DNA of 64,000 nt from Phytophthora colocasiae (Eukaryota; Oomycota; Peronosporomycetes; Peronosporales; Peronosporaceae). The stretch lies in the NCBI GenBank assembly GCA_018806915.1, contig JAGKQI010000087.1:434001-498000 (forward strand), given 5' to 3'. Shown piece after piece: positions 1-9,681 of the stretch. The notes beneath the pieces were generated by a model, which saw only the letters and a program-made list of their open reading frames with translations, was not told the DNA's origin and did not search any database. Both the position numbers and the translations under genes were made by a program. Each line of letters opens with the position of its first letter. Position 1 is the first letter of the stretch.

Positions 1-953
1 ACTGAGTTCGTCGTGGTCTCACTTTCAAAACACAGCCGAAAAGCGAATCTCGGCTCATTGGTTAGCGGATCGATAACGGCGTTGGACACACATGCTATCG
101 CCGGCCATTTCCCTCCATGTGGTGCCTTAGTTCCGTGTGATACCACAAGTGCCTCCATTGCACCCCAGTCCGTAATCATCGCATGAAGATCACTCGCAGA
201 GAGGTAATTGGGGTTGCTGTACTCGAGCTCAATGAGGTCGAGATTCGACTGTTTACGCCCAGTGAAGTCAGGGGCTACCCAGATGACGGCCCCTAGCACT
301 TTTATGTATCCCCTGCGCAATAATTTCCATAGCTCCCGGTTGTTGGCCTTTGGTCGTCCGAGGAGAATGGTAAGCTTTCCATCGATGGAGACCAGACCAG
401 GAGCTTCAAATTGAACGCCTTTGGATCCACACACTTTGACAATACTCGTTGATAGTTCCCGTAAACCCCAATAGCCACGTTCTGGGATGGCAACAGTGGG
501 TTCGTTGATGGAAAATGCGACCATTATGTTCGTTGGACTGAATCGCTTTTCAAAGGCCATCCATTCCTGTTCTGAGTGCTCGTGCTCGAGAGCCTCGTCG
601 TCTTCGTACTCCTCCTCCGACATAACATAGGAGTCCTTCTCACCCACTCTGTCTGGACCAGGATGCGGGTTGCCCGAACATGGGGACGTTATACTTTGCT
701 CCATACTCTCATCCCCTTCCTCTTCTTCGAGGTAATCTTGCGGTCTCCCTGCCAGTGCTCCTGTTTTACTTCGACTCAACTGGCATACGGAGCCTTGTTT
801 CACAGGTGGGGCGATTTCATGTCCCTCTTTCCCTCCTAACACCTTGCTCTGGGTGGAGACGCTTTGAGCCTTCTGCGACCCTTTGGAAGGGACTTTACGC
901 GGGGTACGCATGCTTCTCGCCTTCGGGCTTGAGTTGGTAACTTCCTTTGGCAT
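1..953 (-). CDS. Transposon-like hypothetical ORF, partial (open at left edge)
   Basis: A single reading frame stays open on the minus strand from about 1160 to base 1. The first ATG after the upstream in-frame stop (TAG at 1161-1163) is at 951-953. The N-terminal third is basic and low in complexity, followed by an acidic stretch (EEEYEDDE) and then a better-ordered region with GYWGLRELS, GRPKANN, WVAPDFTGRKQSN and DWGAMEALVVSHGT. The same frame continues upstream of the stop to about 1292, where a duplicated block begins and the frame ends, so the 5' end was probably cut by that rearrangement. The composition resembles a Gag-like or LINE ORF1-like nucleic-acid-binding protein of a retroelement, but no diagnostic motif was recognised. 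Function unassigned; likely a mobile-element remnant. Confidence 0.45.
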   Translation of the reverse strand, partial: MPKEVTNSSPKARSMRTPRKVPSKGSQKAQSVSTQSKVLGGKEGHEIAPPVKQGSVCQLSRSKTGALAGRPQDYLEEEEGDESMEQSITSPCSGNPHPGPDRVGEKDSYVMSEEEYEDDEALEHEHSEQEWMAFEKRFSPTNIMVAFSINEPTVAIPERGYWGLRELSTSIVKVCGSKGVQFEAPGLVSIDGKLTILLGRPKANNRELWKLLRRGYIKVLGAVIWVAPDFTGRKQSNLDLIELEYSNPNYLSASDLHAMITDWGAMEALVVSHGTKAPHGGKWPAIACVSNAVIDPLTNEPRFAFRLCFESETTTNS

Positions 954-1708
954 CTTCTGAGGTTGGCGTGTTTTACACTGATGCTCCACTACCTTGACCA
1001 CTGGGTCGTTACTCTGGTAACCGTTTCCTAACTTTGTTCTCAGGCAAGCAGCCGTTCTGGTTTCTCTGCGCCTGGTCTTAGCTCTCCTGAATTGACTATT
1101 AGATGTACCACCGACGCTCTTGCTGTACGTACGCCGTGTTACGGTGATCTTGACCACGTGCTAGTGTTTGTACTTGTTTGCACGTCCGTGAGTATGCTTG
1201 AACTGCCGAGACTGCCGCCCTTGATTCCCTCCTCGGTCTTTTGGCTGGTTAACGGTTTCACTTGGGCACCTGCTGGCAAATTTGGGAATCGATTAAAGTC
1301 CGGCTATGTGTAGATTGCGCAGGCTTGTTGCGCACTTCAAGCACCGAGTGACAAGCAAAAGGTGGGGACAATTAGATTCACTCTTGCCCTTACATGTCAA
1401 ATGTGACTTTATAGCTCAAACGCATCGTGTGAATGGATCTCCAATTTCTCGGTTTGCATTGCATCTCGAAGCCATTCGTGCACCACCGTGGAAAGCCCCG
1501 CCAAAGCTGCGAACCTATTTTCCACCAAACGGCTGTCGCAGCATAACCAGCCTTGGTTCCTTCAAGCTCGGCGCGACACCGCGACACTCGCGCAGACAAG
1601 CCCACTGCGCGCGACTCGCCCATGTGTGGCTCCTGTACAATACAACCTGTTCGGTGTCCGACGCCCGTTTACTCCTCGCACCCGCGACGTTATCCGCTTT
1701 GTAGCGAT
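954..1708. other. Remnant plus 5' flank of the first beta-helix gene
   Basis: From 954 to about 1290 the DNA continues the broken minus-strand ORF. From about 1291 it matches the DNA upstream of the third beta-helix gene (from 5343) almost base for base, with small indels. No separate gene is supported here; open plus-strand frames across this stretch are extensions of the downstream CDS or chance frames. Confidence 0.6.
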
Positions 1709-1724
1709 CCTCATTTTCAAACTC
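1709..1724 (+). promoter_or_regulatory. Oomycete initiator-like core promoter
   Basis: CCTCATTTTCAAACTC lies 57 bases before the ATG of the first beta-helix gene. It resembles the oomycete initiator consensus GCTCATTYYNCAWTTT in the TCATT core and the following CA. The same element sits at the equivalent place in the duplicate gene, and variants precede the other two paralogues. Confidence 0.55.
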
Positions 1725-1780
1725 GACAGCTAAACAGCAAGTCTTTCCCAGTCTCAACTCCCACTAAACCAACCAACGCT

Positions 1781-2896
1781 ATGAACATCCAAGCTCTCCT
1801 CCTCGTCGCGGCTTCTATGACCGCTCGTGCTACGGCCGAGTTCACAGTCACTTCCGGAACCACCGAGGCCACCACCTCAAGCACGGAACACGTGAGCTTC
1901 GTCAAGCAGTGGACGCTCAACTCCGCCGCCACGGGTGACACCATCGATTCCATCGACCTGGAGCTCGCTGGCCGCGTCTACGTGAGCTACGTGAGCAATC
2001 TACCGACTGGCGTGCTCGGATATGTGAACGTGTCGGGTGACTCGCAGACGGTGGTGGACGCCGTCACCGTCAGCAACGATGACACCAACGACAACGACAA
2101 CGACAATGATGATGCCAATGACACGGACGGAGAACTCAACGTGCGTCTGGGTAACAGTACCGCTACTACACTCAGCGGATACCTGCTCACAGAGATCTTC
2201 TTGGCGTCGAGTGGCGCCGTGACGGACGTCAAGAGTCAGCGATCCGCCCAGGTCGTCGTCGAGGATGGCGTCTTGGTGACCAGTAGCACCACCGCCGAGC
2301 TGCAGGTCGAGGCGAGCGGATCCAGTGCCGTGTACGTGTCAGCGGCCAGCGCAGCCGTGAGTGTCCGCCAGTTGCAGCTGGACGCGGCCGGCACGTCGAC
2401 CCTCCAGTTCAACGTCGGAAGCGTATCAACCACGGAAGAGGTGCAGATCGACACTCAGGGCTCGGCAGCCATCTCGTTGCTGGCGTCGTCCGTTGAAGCG
2501 GCCACGATGGAGCTGGAAGCACAGAACACTGGCACCATTTGCATCGGCGCACAGACGGTGACGGCCACCAACTACGAAGGTCAAGACGCCAGCCGCATCT
2601 CCATGCCCAACGCCTCCAGCAAGTACACTTCCACGGGTTCCTTCGCTTGTGACGAGTCCAGCGTACCTGCTCGCGAGCCGTCGTGCGTGTCTAGCGCTTG
2701 TGCGGACTCGTCGACGTCTGGCACGACGTCGGGCACGGTTGGCAGCGGCGCGTCGGCTACTACTACGACAGTGACGACTGCACCAACGACGGCCAATGAC
2801 GATGACACTAGCGACGACACGAACGGGTCTTCGGTTCCGCGTCTGGCTGCCATGGCTGCTGCTGTCGTTGGCGTGGCCACGGCGGTTCTGCTATAA
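1781..2896 (+). CDS. Secreted GPI-anchored beta-helix (DUF2807/GIN-like) protein, copy 1
   Basis: A 371-residue protein predicted at the cell surface. Residues 1-20 form a signal peptide (MNIQALLLVAASM, cleavage near ATA/EF). The middle (about 50-290) is built of short Val/Ser/Ala beta-strand repeats, with QWTL, VNVSGDSQTVVDAV, AQVVVEDGVLV and GSSAVYVSA; these resemble the GIN/DUF2807 putative adhesin-head fold. An Asp/Asn-rich loop (NDNDNDNDDAND) interrupts it near residue 105. A Ser/Thr/Asp-rich stretch and a hydrophobic tail (AAMAAAVVGVATAVLL) at the C-terminus suggest a GPI anchor. I chose this ATG because it begins the signal peptide and follows the initiator; the frame is open further upstream to 1553 but that adds an implausible N-terminus. 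The protein is identical to that at 6134. The adhesin or wall role is inferred from fold and location only. Confidence 0.85.
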   Translation: MNIQALLLVAASMTARATAEFTVTSGTTEATTSSTEHVSFVKQWTLNSAATGDTIDSIDLELAGRVYVSYVSNLPTGVLGYVNVSGDSQTVVDAVTVSNDDTNDNDNDNDDANDTDGELNVRLGNSTATTLSGYLLTEIFLASSGAVTDVKSQRSAQVVVEDGVLVTSSTTAELQVEASGSSAVYVSAASAAVSVRQLQLDAAGTSTLQFNVGSVSTTEEVQIDTQGSAAISLLASSVEAATMELEAQNTGTICIGAQTVTATNYEGQDASRISMPNASSKYTSTGSFACDESSVPAREPSCVSSACADSSTSGTTSGTVGSGASATTTTVTTAPTTANDDDTSDDTNGSSVPRLAAMAAAVVGVATAVLL

Positions 2897-3677
2897 AATC
2901 GCCCAGAGTAGTTTTCTCTTTTCAGTTTATTGCGGTCTAGCATCACACAAAAATATATGCGAGTCTATGACCCATTTCCCTGGTGAAAACTAAACTTCAT
3001 GTGAGGTTATGGTAGTGGTCCTTTACTTGTCTGTCAACAGAGGCTTTCCTTGGACAGCATTGACCAGCTTGTCTATTTCATAACGGAAGAGGTCTCGTTG
3101 TGCAAGTGTGTACTGTACAGGACATGCATACACTTCCGATGCAACCATCACGATCCGTGACAAACGGTGAACCTATAGGGCCTCTTGCAGCTGTTGCAAC
3201 GGAAAAACAGAGGAGCGAATAGCATGTCGACTGGGGGGTTCTTTTTCGTGTTGATTAATGCTGTTCGCGCTGCACATGTTTGAAATCAAAATTAAAACAC
3301 GATTTGTTGAATCGGGTCAAAGATTTTTGTCAGGCAGACTCACTGGTAGTACCATGTACTACTACTACCTAGGCTGTACGTATTCGACAGACAGTGTCCG
3401 CTAGGATTCCGAATGTAAATGAATGAACTCTGGCTTTGAAAACACAAAGCTTGCCATACCGAATCTAAGATTCAGTACATTTGCTGAAGCACATCCTGTG
3501 AAAACTGCAACAAGCATTGGGGTAAGCTTCGGACTCCATACAAGTACCCTCCAACATGTTAGAAAAGCAACCGGCAAAGCCGAGTTCCCTCTCCTGCAGC
3601 ACAGCACAAATGACATCTTGCAGCTTCGTGGATGGATGCTAAGCTAGTAGCTCCCCAGGCTGCTGGCTGTTTCCAAA
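2897..3677. other. Intergenic, no gene seen
   Basis: AT-rich spacer between the first two beta-helix genes. Just after the first gene it shows weak, diverged similarity to the DNA after the third gene (GACCAGCTTG... at 3061 versus GACCAACTCG... near 7388). No protein family or RNA gene was recognised. Confidence 0.5.
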
Positions 3678-3693
3678 GCTCATTCTCGAAAAC
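3678..3693 (+). promoter_or_regulatory. Oomycete initiator-like core promoter
   Basis: GCTCATTCTCGAAAAC matches the first ten positions of the oomycete initiator consensus well and lies 41 bases before the ATG of the second beta-helix gene. Confidence 0.6.
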
Positions 3694-3733
3694 ACCAGCA
3701 AGCAAGCACGACAATCGCAGACCCTCCAACGCC

Positions 3734-4753
3734 ATGAAGCTCAGTAGTTTCCACGCCCTTCTTGTTGCTGCCGCCTCGTTGACTGCCCACGCCTCCGCAG
3801 ACTTCAAAGTCTCTTCGAAGCCCGCCATCGAGGCTGCCACTTCGAAGAACGTCAACTTCGTCAAGCAATGGACGCTGAAGGCCGGTGCTAACACGAACTC
3901 GATCGACTCGATCGATCTGAGTCTTGCTGGCAACGCGTACGTGAGCTACGTGAAAGGACTCCCCGCCGGCGTCATCGGCTACGTCAATGTGTCTGGTGAC
4001 TCGCTTACCGTTGTCGACGCAGTCACCGTGAGCAAGGATGTGGAAAACGACCTTGACCTGGATAATGATTTGGACGACCTGCTCGACAACGACAAAAACG
4101 ACGGCGGAGAGCTCAACGTCTTCCTGAGTAACAGAGCGGCCAGCGGCTATTTGCTCACGGAGATCTTCTTGGCTGCCCCCGAATCCGTGACAGATGTGAA
4201 GAGCCAACGCTCAGCCCAAGTGGTCATTGAAGACGATGTCCTAGTGACGACGGGTAGAAGGACTGAACTCCAGATCGATGCCACCGGTTCGAGTGCCGTT
4301 TACGTGTCAGCTCCCGACACCGCGGTGAGCGTGGGTCAGCTCAGTTTGAAGACGACGGGCACTGCTGCTATTGAGTACAACGTGGACAGCGTGTCCGTTC
4401 GATCTGAGCTGCAGATGGAAGCCCAAGGCAAATCGAGCATTACTGTGCTGGCTTCCACAATTTCAACTAATGAACTTGGTCTGGAAGCAACCACAGGCTC
4501 CATCTGCATTGCTGCGGATACGGTGAAATCCAAGTGGCGTGACATCGAGGGTAAGAGCAAGATCTCTATGCCCAACTCGGCCAAGAAGCACGGCACCACG
4601 GGAACGTTTGCATGTGAGGAGGCGAAGCTGCCGGCCCGTAAGGCTGCTAAGATTACCGGTGCCTCTGCTGCCAACACTGGACTCTTCGATGACGATGACA
4701 ATGATCTTGACGACGACCGCAACGACCGCGACGACCGTGACGACCTCGACTAA
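3734..4753 (+). CDS. Secreted beta-helix (DUF2807/GIN-like) protein without GPI tail
   Basis: A 339-residue paralogue of the neighbouring genes. It has a signal peptide (MKLSSFHALLVAAASLTAHASA) and the same core blocks: NFVKQWTL, SYVKGLPAGVIGYVNVSGDS, GYLLTEIFL, VTDVKSQRSAQVVIEDDVLV, GSSAVYVSA, GSICIAADTV. The acidic loop near residue 105 is Asp/Leu/Asn-rich rather than Asp/Asn-rich. Unlike its paralogues it ends in an Asp/Arg/Asn tail (DRNDRDDRDDLD) with no hydrophobic GPI signal, so it should be released rather than anchored. The ATG at 3734 starts the signal peptide; the frame is open upstream to 3632. Role unknown; probably a wall or secreted surface protein. Confidence 0.83.
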   Translation: MKLSSFHALLVAAASLTAHASADFKVSSKPAIEAATSKNVNFVKQWTLKAGANTNSIDSIDLSLAGNAYVSYVKGLPAGVIGYVNVSGDSLTVVDAVTVSKDVENDLDLDNDLDDLLDNDKNDGGELNVFLSNRAASGYLLTEIFLAAPESVTDVKSQRSAQVVIEDDVLVTTGRRTELQIDATGSSAVYVSAPDTAVSVGQLSLKTTGTAAIEYNVDSVSVRSELQMEAQGKSSITVLASTISTNELGLEATTGSICIAADTVKSKWRDIEGKSKISMPNSAKKHGTTGTFACEEAKLPARKAAKITGASAANTGLFDDDDNDLDDDRNDRDDRDDLD

Positions 4754-5342
4754 AACTAGACGTTTTAGGATTTTTTTTAGCGAAAAGTCAGATAAGCTGC
4801 TGCATTGCCACAGCTCAATACTTGTTGCAGTATGCAAAAGCACTGCGTGTACAGCTACTTTGCTGAACAGATGAGCTTGATGTGGTGTTAGCTTGCACGT
4901 TGGTTTCTCATAATGCTGGTATCATTATCCACTCCCTACATATCCTGATTTACTGCGCTAGAAAAACTAGGAAATTCCTACCTGTAGGAACTACTTCATG
5001 AATTCCTTGGTAGCACAGTATCATATCCAGTTTGAAGTTGCTTGTTCATCATCACTTATCAGATTCGTCATGTAGCTGATACATGTAAATGTACATCATG
5101 GCATGTCTGGACATGAACGAAGGTGTACGGCAGGTGGTAACCACAAAAACTAGCGGTGCTGCACTTGTTGTCCAACGAAATAGCTTCATTGTCTTGTCCA
5201 TTTGCAGTTGTGTGTTGAATTTAGCTACATGTACAGCATTGCGTCAATATACACGTACAGTAGCAAAATATCCACCGAGCCGATCTAGCAATTTGCATGT
5301 AGCCATTCGGCTTCAGCAAAATTTATCGAGATCACTCCGACT
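4754..5342. other. Intergenic, no gene seen
   Basis: AT-rich spacer between the second beta-helix gene and the duplicated block. Only short, compositionally random frames are present. Confidence 0.5.
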
Positions 5343-5730
5343 GTGATTAAAGTCCGGCTATGTGTAGATTGCGCAGGCTTGTCGCAGGGGCGTTGCGCAC
5401 TTCAAGCATCGGATGACAAGCGAGTGGGGACAATTAGATTCACTCTTGCCCTTGTCTTGTCAAGGAAACATGTCAAATGTGACTTTAAAGCTCAAACGCA
5501 TCGTGTGAATGGATCTCCAACTTTTCGGTTTGCATCTCGAAGCCATTCGTGCACCACCGTGGAAAGCCCCGCCAAAGCTGCGAACCTATTTTCCACCAAA
5601 CGGCTGTCGCAGCATAACCAGCCTTGGTTCCTTCAAGCTTGGCGCAACACCGCGACACTCGCGCAGACAAGCCCAATAGGCAGGTGGGATCACTGCGCGC
5701 GACTCGCCCATGTGTGGCTCCTGTACAATA

Positions 5731-6017
5731 CAGGTTTCCCCGCCTAATTTGCAACTGCATCAAGTAATTTACCTCGATCAGGGAGTGAAGATGCGGATGC
5801 GATTTGCTCTATCTGGTCTGCCAATGTACTGAGTTACATGCAATCACGCGGGAAATGGGATTCACGATGAAGGTTCAAGGTCCTTGAATCAAGGAAGATA
5901 ATCACTCCCAATTTTTCAGTAACTCAGTACCTGATGCATCTATGTGATACCTGTGCACATTTTGCATCCTGGCAGATTTTCTTGCTCCGACCCCTGCAAA
6001 TTAGGCGGGGAAACCTG
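5731..6017. mobile_element. Tc1/mariner-type MITE, 287 bp
   Basis: The element begins CAGGTTTCCCCGCCTAATTT and ends with its exact reverse complement, giving perfect 23-bp terminal inverted repeats (5731-5753 and 5995-6017). It is flanked by TA on both sides, and the orthologous site in duplication copy 1 (around 1642) lacks it. The TA duplication is typical of Tc1/mariner elements. It has no coding capacity. The insertion is about 40 bp upstream of the initiator of the downstream gene, so it could alter its expression. Confidence 0.85.
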
Positions 6018-6061
6018 TACCGGCATGGTGTCCGACGCCCGTTTACTCCTCGCACCGCGAT

Positions 6062-6077
6062 CCTCATTTTCAAACTC
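6062..6077 (+). promoter_or_regulatory. Oomycete initiator-like core promoter
   Basis: CCTCATTTTCAAACTC, identical to the element at 1709-1724, 57 bases before the ATG of the third beta-helix gene and 44 bases after the MITE. Confidence 0.55.
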
Positions 6078-6133
6078 GACAGCTAAACAGCAAGTCTTTC
6101 CCAGTCTCAACTCCCACTAAACCAACCAACGCT

Positions 6134-7249
6134 ATGAACATCCAAGCTCTCCTCCTCGTCGCGGCTTCCATGACCGCTCGTGCTACGGCCGAGTTCACAG
6201 TCACTTCCGGAACCACCGAGGCCACCACCTCAAGCACGGAACACGTGAGCTTCGTCAAGCAGTGGACGCTCAACTCCGCCGCCACGGGTGACACCATCGA
6301 TTCCATCGACCTGGAGCTCGCTGGCCGCGTCTACGTGAGCTACGTGAGCAATCTACCGACTGGCGTGCTCGGATATGTGAACGTGTCGGGTGACTCGCAG
6401 ACGGTGGTGGACGCCGTCACCGTCAGCAACGATGACACCAACGACAACGACAACGACAATGATGATGCCAATGACACGGACGGAGAACTCAACGTGCGTC
6501 TGGGTAACAGTACCGCTACTACACTCAGCGGATACCTGCTCACGGAGATCTTCTTGGCGTCGAGTGGCGCCGTGACGGACGTCAAGAGTCAGCGATCCGC
6601 CCAGGTCGTCGTCGAGGATGGCGTCTTGGTGACCAGTAGCACCACCGCCGAGCTGCAGGTCGAGGCGAGCGGATCCAGTGCCGTGTACGTGTCAGCGGCC
6701 AGCGCAGCCGTGAGTGTCCGCCAGTTGCAGCTGGACGCGGCCGGCACGTCGACCCTCCAGTTCAACGTCGGAAGCGTATCAACCACGGAAGAGGTGCAGA
6801 TCGACACTCAGGGCTCGGCAGCCATCTCGTTGCTGGCGTCGTCCGTTGAAGCGGCCACGATGGAGCTGGAAGCACAGAACACTGGCACCATTTGCATCGG
6901 CGCACAGACGGTGACGGCCACCAACTACGAAGGTCAAGACGCCAGCCGCATCTCCATGCCCAACGCCTCCAGCAAGTACACTTCCACGGGCTCCTTCGCT
7001 TGTGACGAGTCCAGCGTACCTGCTCGCGAGCCGTCGTGCGTGTCTAGCGCTTGTGCGGACTCGTCGACGTCTGGCACGACGTCGGGCACGGTTGGCAGCG
7101 GCGCGTCGGCTACTACGACGACAGTGACGACTGCACCAACGACGGCCAATGACGATGACACTAGCGACGACACGAACGGGTCTTCGGTTCCGCGTCTGGC
7201 TGCCATGGCTGCTGCTGTCGTTGGCGTGGCCACGGCGGTTCTGCTATAA
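6134..7249 (+). CDS. Secreted GPI-anchored beta-helix (DUF2807/GIN-like) protein, copy 2
   Basis: Encodes 371 residues identical to the protein at 1781-2896: signal peptide, beta-helix core, Asp/Asn-rich loop near residue 105, Ser/Thr-rich stalk and GPI-type hydrophobic tail. The nucleotide differences I see from copy 1 (such as TCC/TCT in the signal peptide and ACG/ACA before EIFL) are silent. Here the 5' frame is shorter because the promoter region carries the MITE, so the ATG at 6134 is the first usable start, which supports the same start in copy 1. Confidence 0.87.
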   Translation: MNIQALLLVAASMTARATAEFTVTSGTTEATTSSTEHVSFVKQWTLNSAATGDTIDSIDLELAGRVYVSYVSNLPTGVLGYVNVSGDSQTVVDAVTVSNDDTNDNDNDNDDANDTDGELNVRLGNSTATTLSGYLLTEIFLASSGAVTDVKSQRSAQVVVEDGVLVTSSTTAELQVEASGSSAVYVSAASAAVSVRQLQLDAAGTSTLQFNVGSVSTTEEVQIDTQGSAAISLLASSVEAATMELEAQNTGTICIGAQTVTATNYEGQDASRISMPNASSKYTSTGSFACDESSVPAREPSCVSSACADSSTSGTTSGTVGSGASATTTTVTTAPTTANDDDTSDDTNGSSVPRLAAMAAAVVGVATAVLL

Positions 7250-9606
7250 AATCGCCCAGAGTAGTTTTCTCCTTTACCATTTATTGTGCTGTGAAACTTT
7301 CGACAATCTAGCACTCGATTAAGAAATATACTTTGAAGTATATGAAATCCAAGCAGAGGTCCTCTGTTTTTCGGTTAATCTTTGACCACGTTGACCAACT
7401 CGAAGGCTTTAAACGGAAACAGACTTTGTTGCTGTAATGTCCGTCATGAAAAACTCCGTCGCTTATGAAGAAGTTGTCATCGTATCGTGGTGAGTATTTG
7501 CAATCTGGTGGAGTTCGTTTCTCGGGGTGCACTTGATCACCTGCGGATACAACGCAGCGTACGCATACTGCTATTGGAAGCTTGGTAGTACAGTTCTCAG
7601 GACTTGGAATTTTGGATCACTTTGGTATGGGTTATGTGTGGTTTTGACGGTAGGAAGTTCACTATGGAAACGGACGTTGACATTTACCCCGGGGGGAGGG
7701 AAGAGCACAGCGAATTGTGAAAAACGGCTCCAAGCTTGGCGTCAATTGACCAGAGATACACCAGACGAATCAACTCCGTCAGTCGTAGTGGTGTGTCCAA
7801 AGTTTGGACTCCAAACTAACGAATCGGTCTTCTCGGGGTTAATGGGAAACAGTTATTCTCACCTGCCGTGAGTTGATTGAGATGACAGACCATTCAAGTT
7901 CATCGCATGAGATTTTTTATGCCCAGTGTACTACCGGTTTTTTTTTTTTTACGTGATGGTTATTGTATTGTATTGTAATAACGCGTTTCCCGAGCCGTCT
8001 AGCCACCGTAGTGGTTCAACTTCCGCATGCGTCGGGTTATCTCTACTGTTCTCTCTGCTCTCGGCCGAGAGTCTGTCTAGCGGCGCGTACGCATCCCTTC
8101 AGTAAGGTTTTTCCATCCGTCGCGGTCCTGTGCATGGGGTTACATGTATTAACAATTCTTAATCTTTCCGTGATGATGAAAGCCTATTGAGTTATATTGA
8201 GCAATTGTGCCGTTCCCAAACTCGAAAACACTGTTTGGGAGCTGGAACTCCCGCAAAGACCAAGGTGTATTGATCTTAATGCTAAAGCAATAGTGATTCC
8301 TAAACTGGTGTGCTCTCGCCTGCCATCAGGCAGTCCAGGGAGAGCATCCCGTAACGTAAGCCAAAGCTTCGGCTCCGTGCCGAAGCCGGGTACAGATAGC
8401 AGTACCGTATCCGCTATCTGCTAGATTGTTGGCACTGCTATCCAAACTCCAGTTGCTGGTGGGAAGCTGGCTCCAATGCAAGCCCGCAATCATGGTTGCC
8501 GTGGCGTCGCCACAGCAATATGATCCTGAAGTCAGCAGTGAATCCTTGGTACAATGACGTTTGGGGTGCAAAAGCACTGAATGAATTTCAAATTTGTTTC
8601 GTCAGCCGAACCTGCTTATGAGTACTCAAAAAACTGTACAAAATACACGATGGAGCTCTGTTGCTGCTCCAAAATTAATTGTTGCCAAGCAAGTGAAGGT
8701 CAAAACTAATGCAGAAAACATTCCTACAATTACGGCTGGTACTGTTGTACCGAATTCACGCACAAAGACGCATTGGCTCGGATTGCAGGTTGTATATCTA
8801 GACGTGGAATTCACCAGCTCTTTTTCATGTGGGGGGTTCGTCGTTCTTGCCTTCCATATCCAAGCATCTATTCACCCCAATGCATGGCGCAGGCCCGGTC
8901 TTCGGGTGCATTACAACCTTCGTGGTTTCTACTTTGTTTACGTATCTGGACAACGAGATGAGGTGGACGCACGAAATGGACGGATCTACAGTCGTGCTAG
9001 GCATTCCCTTTATTATACGTCCCCGAGTTTCACCAGCTTATAAGTATCATAATTCAACAATCGTGAATTGGGCTGCCATCACTGCAGAAGACGAGCACAA
9101 CGCTATCTGTCAATAGTTTATTGCAATTACTAGTACATTTCTGTACATTATATTGTGAAATTCCTTGACAATGTCGACCAACGGAACTTATCCTCTTCAA
9201 AGTCGGAGGAAATCATGTCGTGTCCAGTCATTTGGAAAGATGAAGCGACATCGTGGCAGGCACGAAGTGAACCTAAAATGAACGCTTTTAATCACGTGCG
9301 ACACTGCGTAACCGTACGACTGGATAAAGTGTGGTTGAAGCATGCGCTGCTTGACTCCGTTTGTGTTTCTGCACAGCGTGAGAATCATCTCGGAGAAGAA
9401 ATATTTTGGCACGAGGCAACAGGTTTCTGTCCGTTTTTGATTCCTGTGCAGAGGATTTCACTGATCGAATCCCTCGGTCGAATGGAGCCAAATCGTGGGT
9501 GACTCGAGTAAAATGCCGACACGTCTGCTGCTGTGACAACAACTACGGGTAATATGTAGTCTGCTTAGCCATTCTGGTGGGGGATTATGTGCCAACTCCA
9601 ATCGCT
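7250..9606. other. Long intergenic region, no supported gene
   Basis: About 2.3 kb of low-complexity and AT-rich DNA. Open frames (for example 7527-7871, 8594-9043, 9155-9502, all plus) lack recognisable domains, signal peptides or family resemblance and are short. A T-run lies near 7939 and a short imperfect inverted repeat (GATAGC...GCTATC) at 8393-8420. I see no RNA gene. Confidence 0.45.
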
Positions 9607-9622
9607 CCTCATTATTCAAAAC
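9607..9622 (+). promoter_or_regulatory. Oomycete initiator-like core promoter
   Basis: CCTCATTATTCAAAAC keeps the TCATT core and the CAA of the oomycete initiator and lies 60 bases before the ATG of the fourth beta-helix gene. Confidence 0.5.
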
Positions 9623-9681
9623 ACCACCTACTGATCAACAACATCCAAAACAACCAACCAACACTCGTCTTGTCTTCAAGA

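Larger units (their letters stand above)
1291..2915 (+). repeat. Direct duplication, copy 1 (gene plus promoter)
   Basis: This segment and 5343-7270 are the same sequence in the same orientation, starting at GATTAAAGTCCGGCTATG and ending shortly after the stop codon at CCCAGAGTAGTTTTCTC. Each contains one complete beta-helix protein gene. In the coding part I count four differences, all silent, so the duplication is recent or kept uniform by gene conversion. The second copy carries a 287-bp inserted element upstream of the gene. Confidence 0.9.
5343..7270 (+). repeat. Direct duplication, copy 2
   Basis: Second copy of the block at 1291-2915. It is longer because a MITE is inserted at 5731-6017 and because of small indels in the 5' flank (for example an extra GGGGCG near 5387). 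The enclosed gene encodes the same protein as copy 1. Confidence 0.9.

Noticed and set aside
1553..1780. Extension of the first beta-helix gene to an upstream ATG
   Set aside because: It would bury the signal peptide behind 76 residues and overlap the initiator; the duplicate gene lacks such an extension because of the MITE.
8393..8420. Transcription terminator-like inverted repeat
   Set aside because: Short, imperfect, and not placed after a supported gene; bacterial-type terminators are not expected here.
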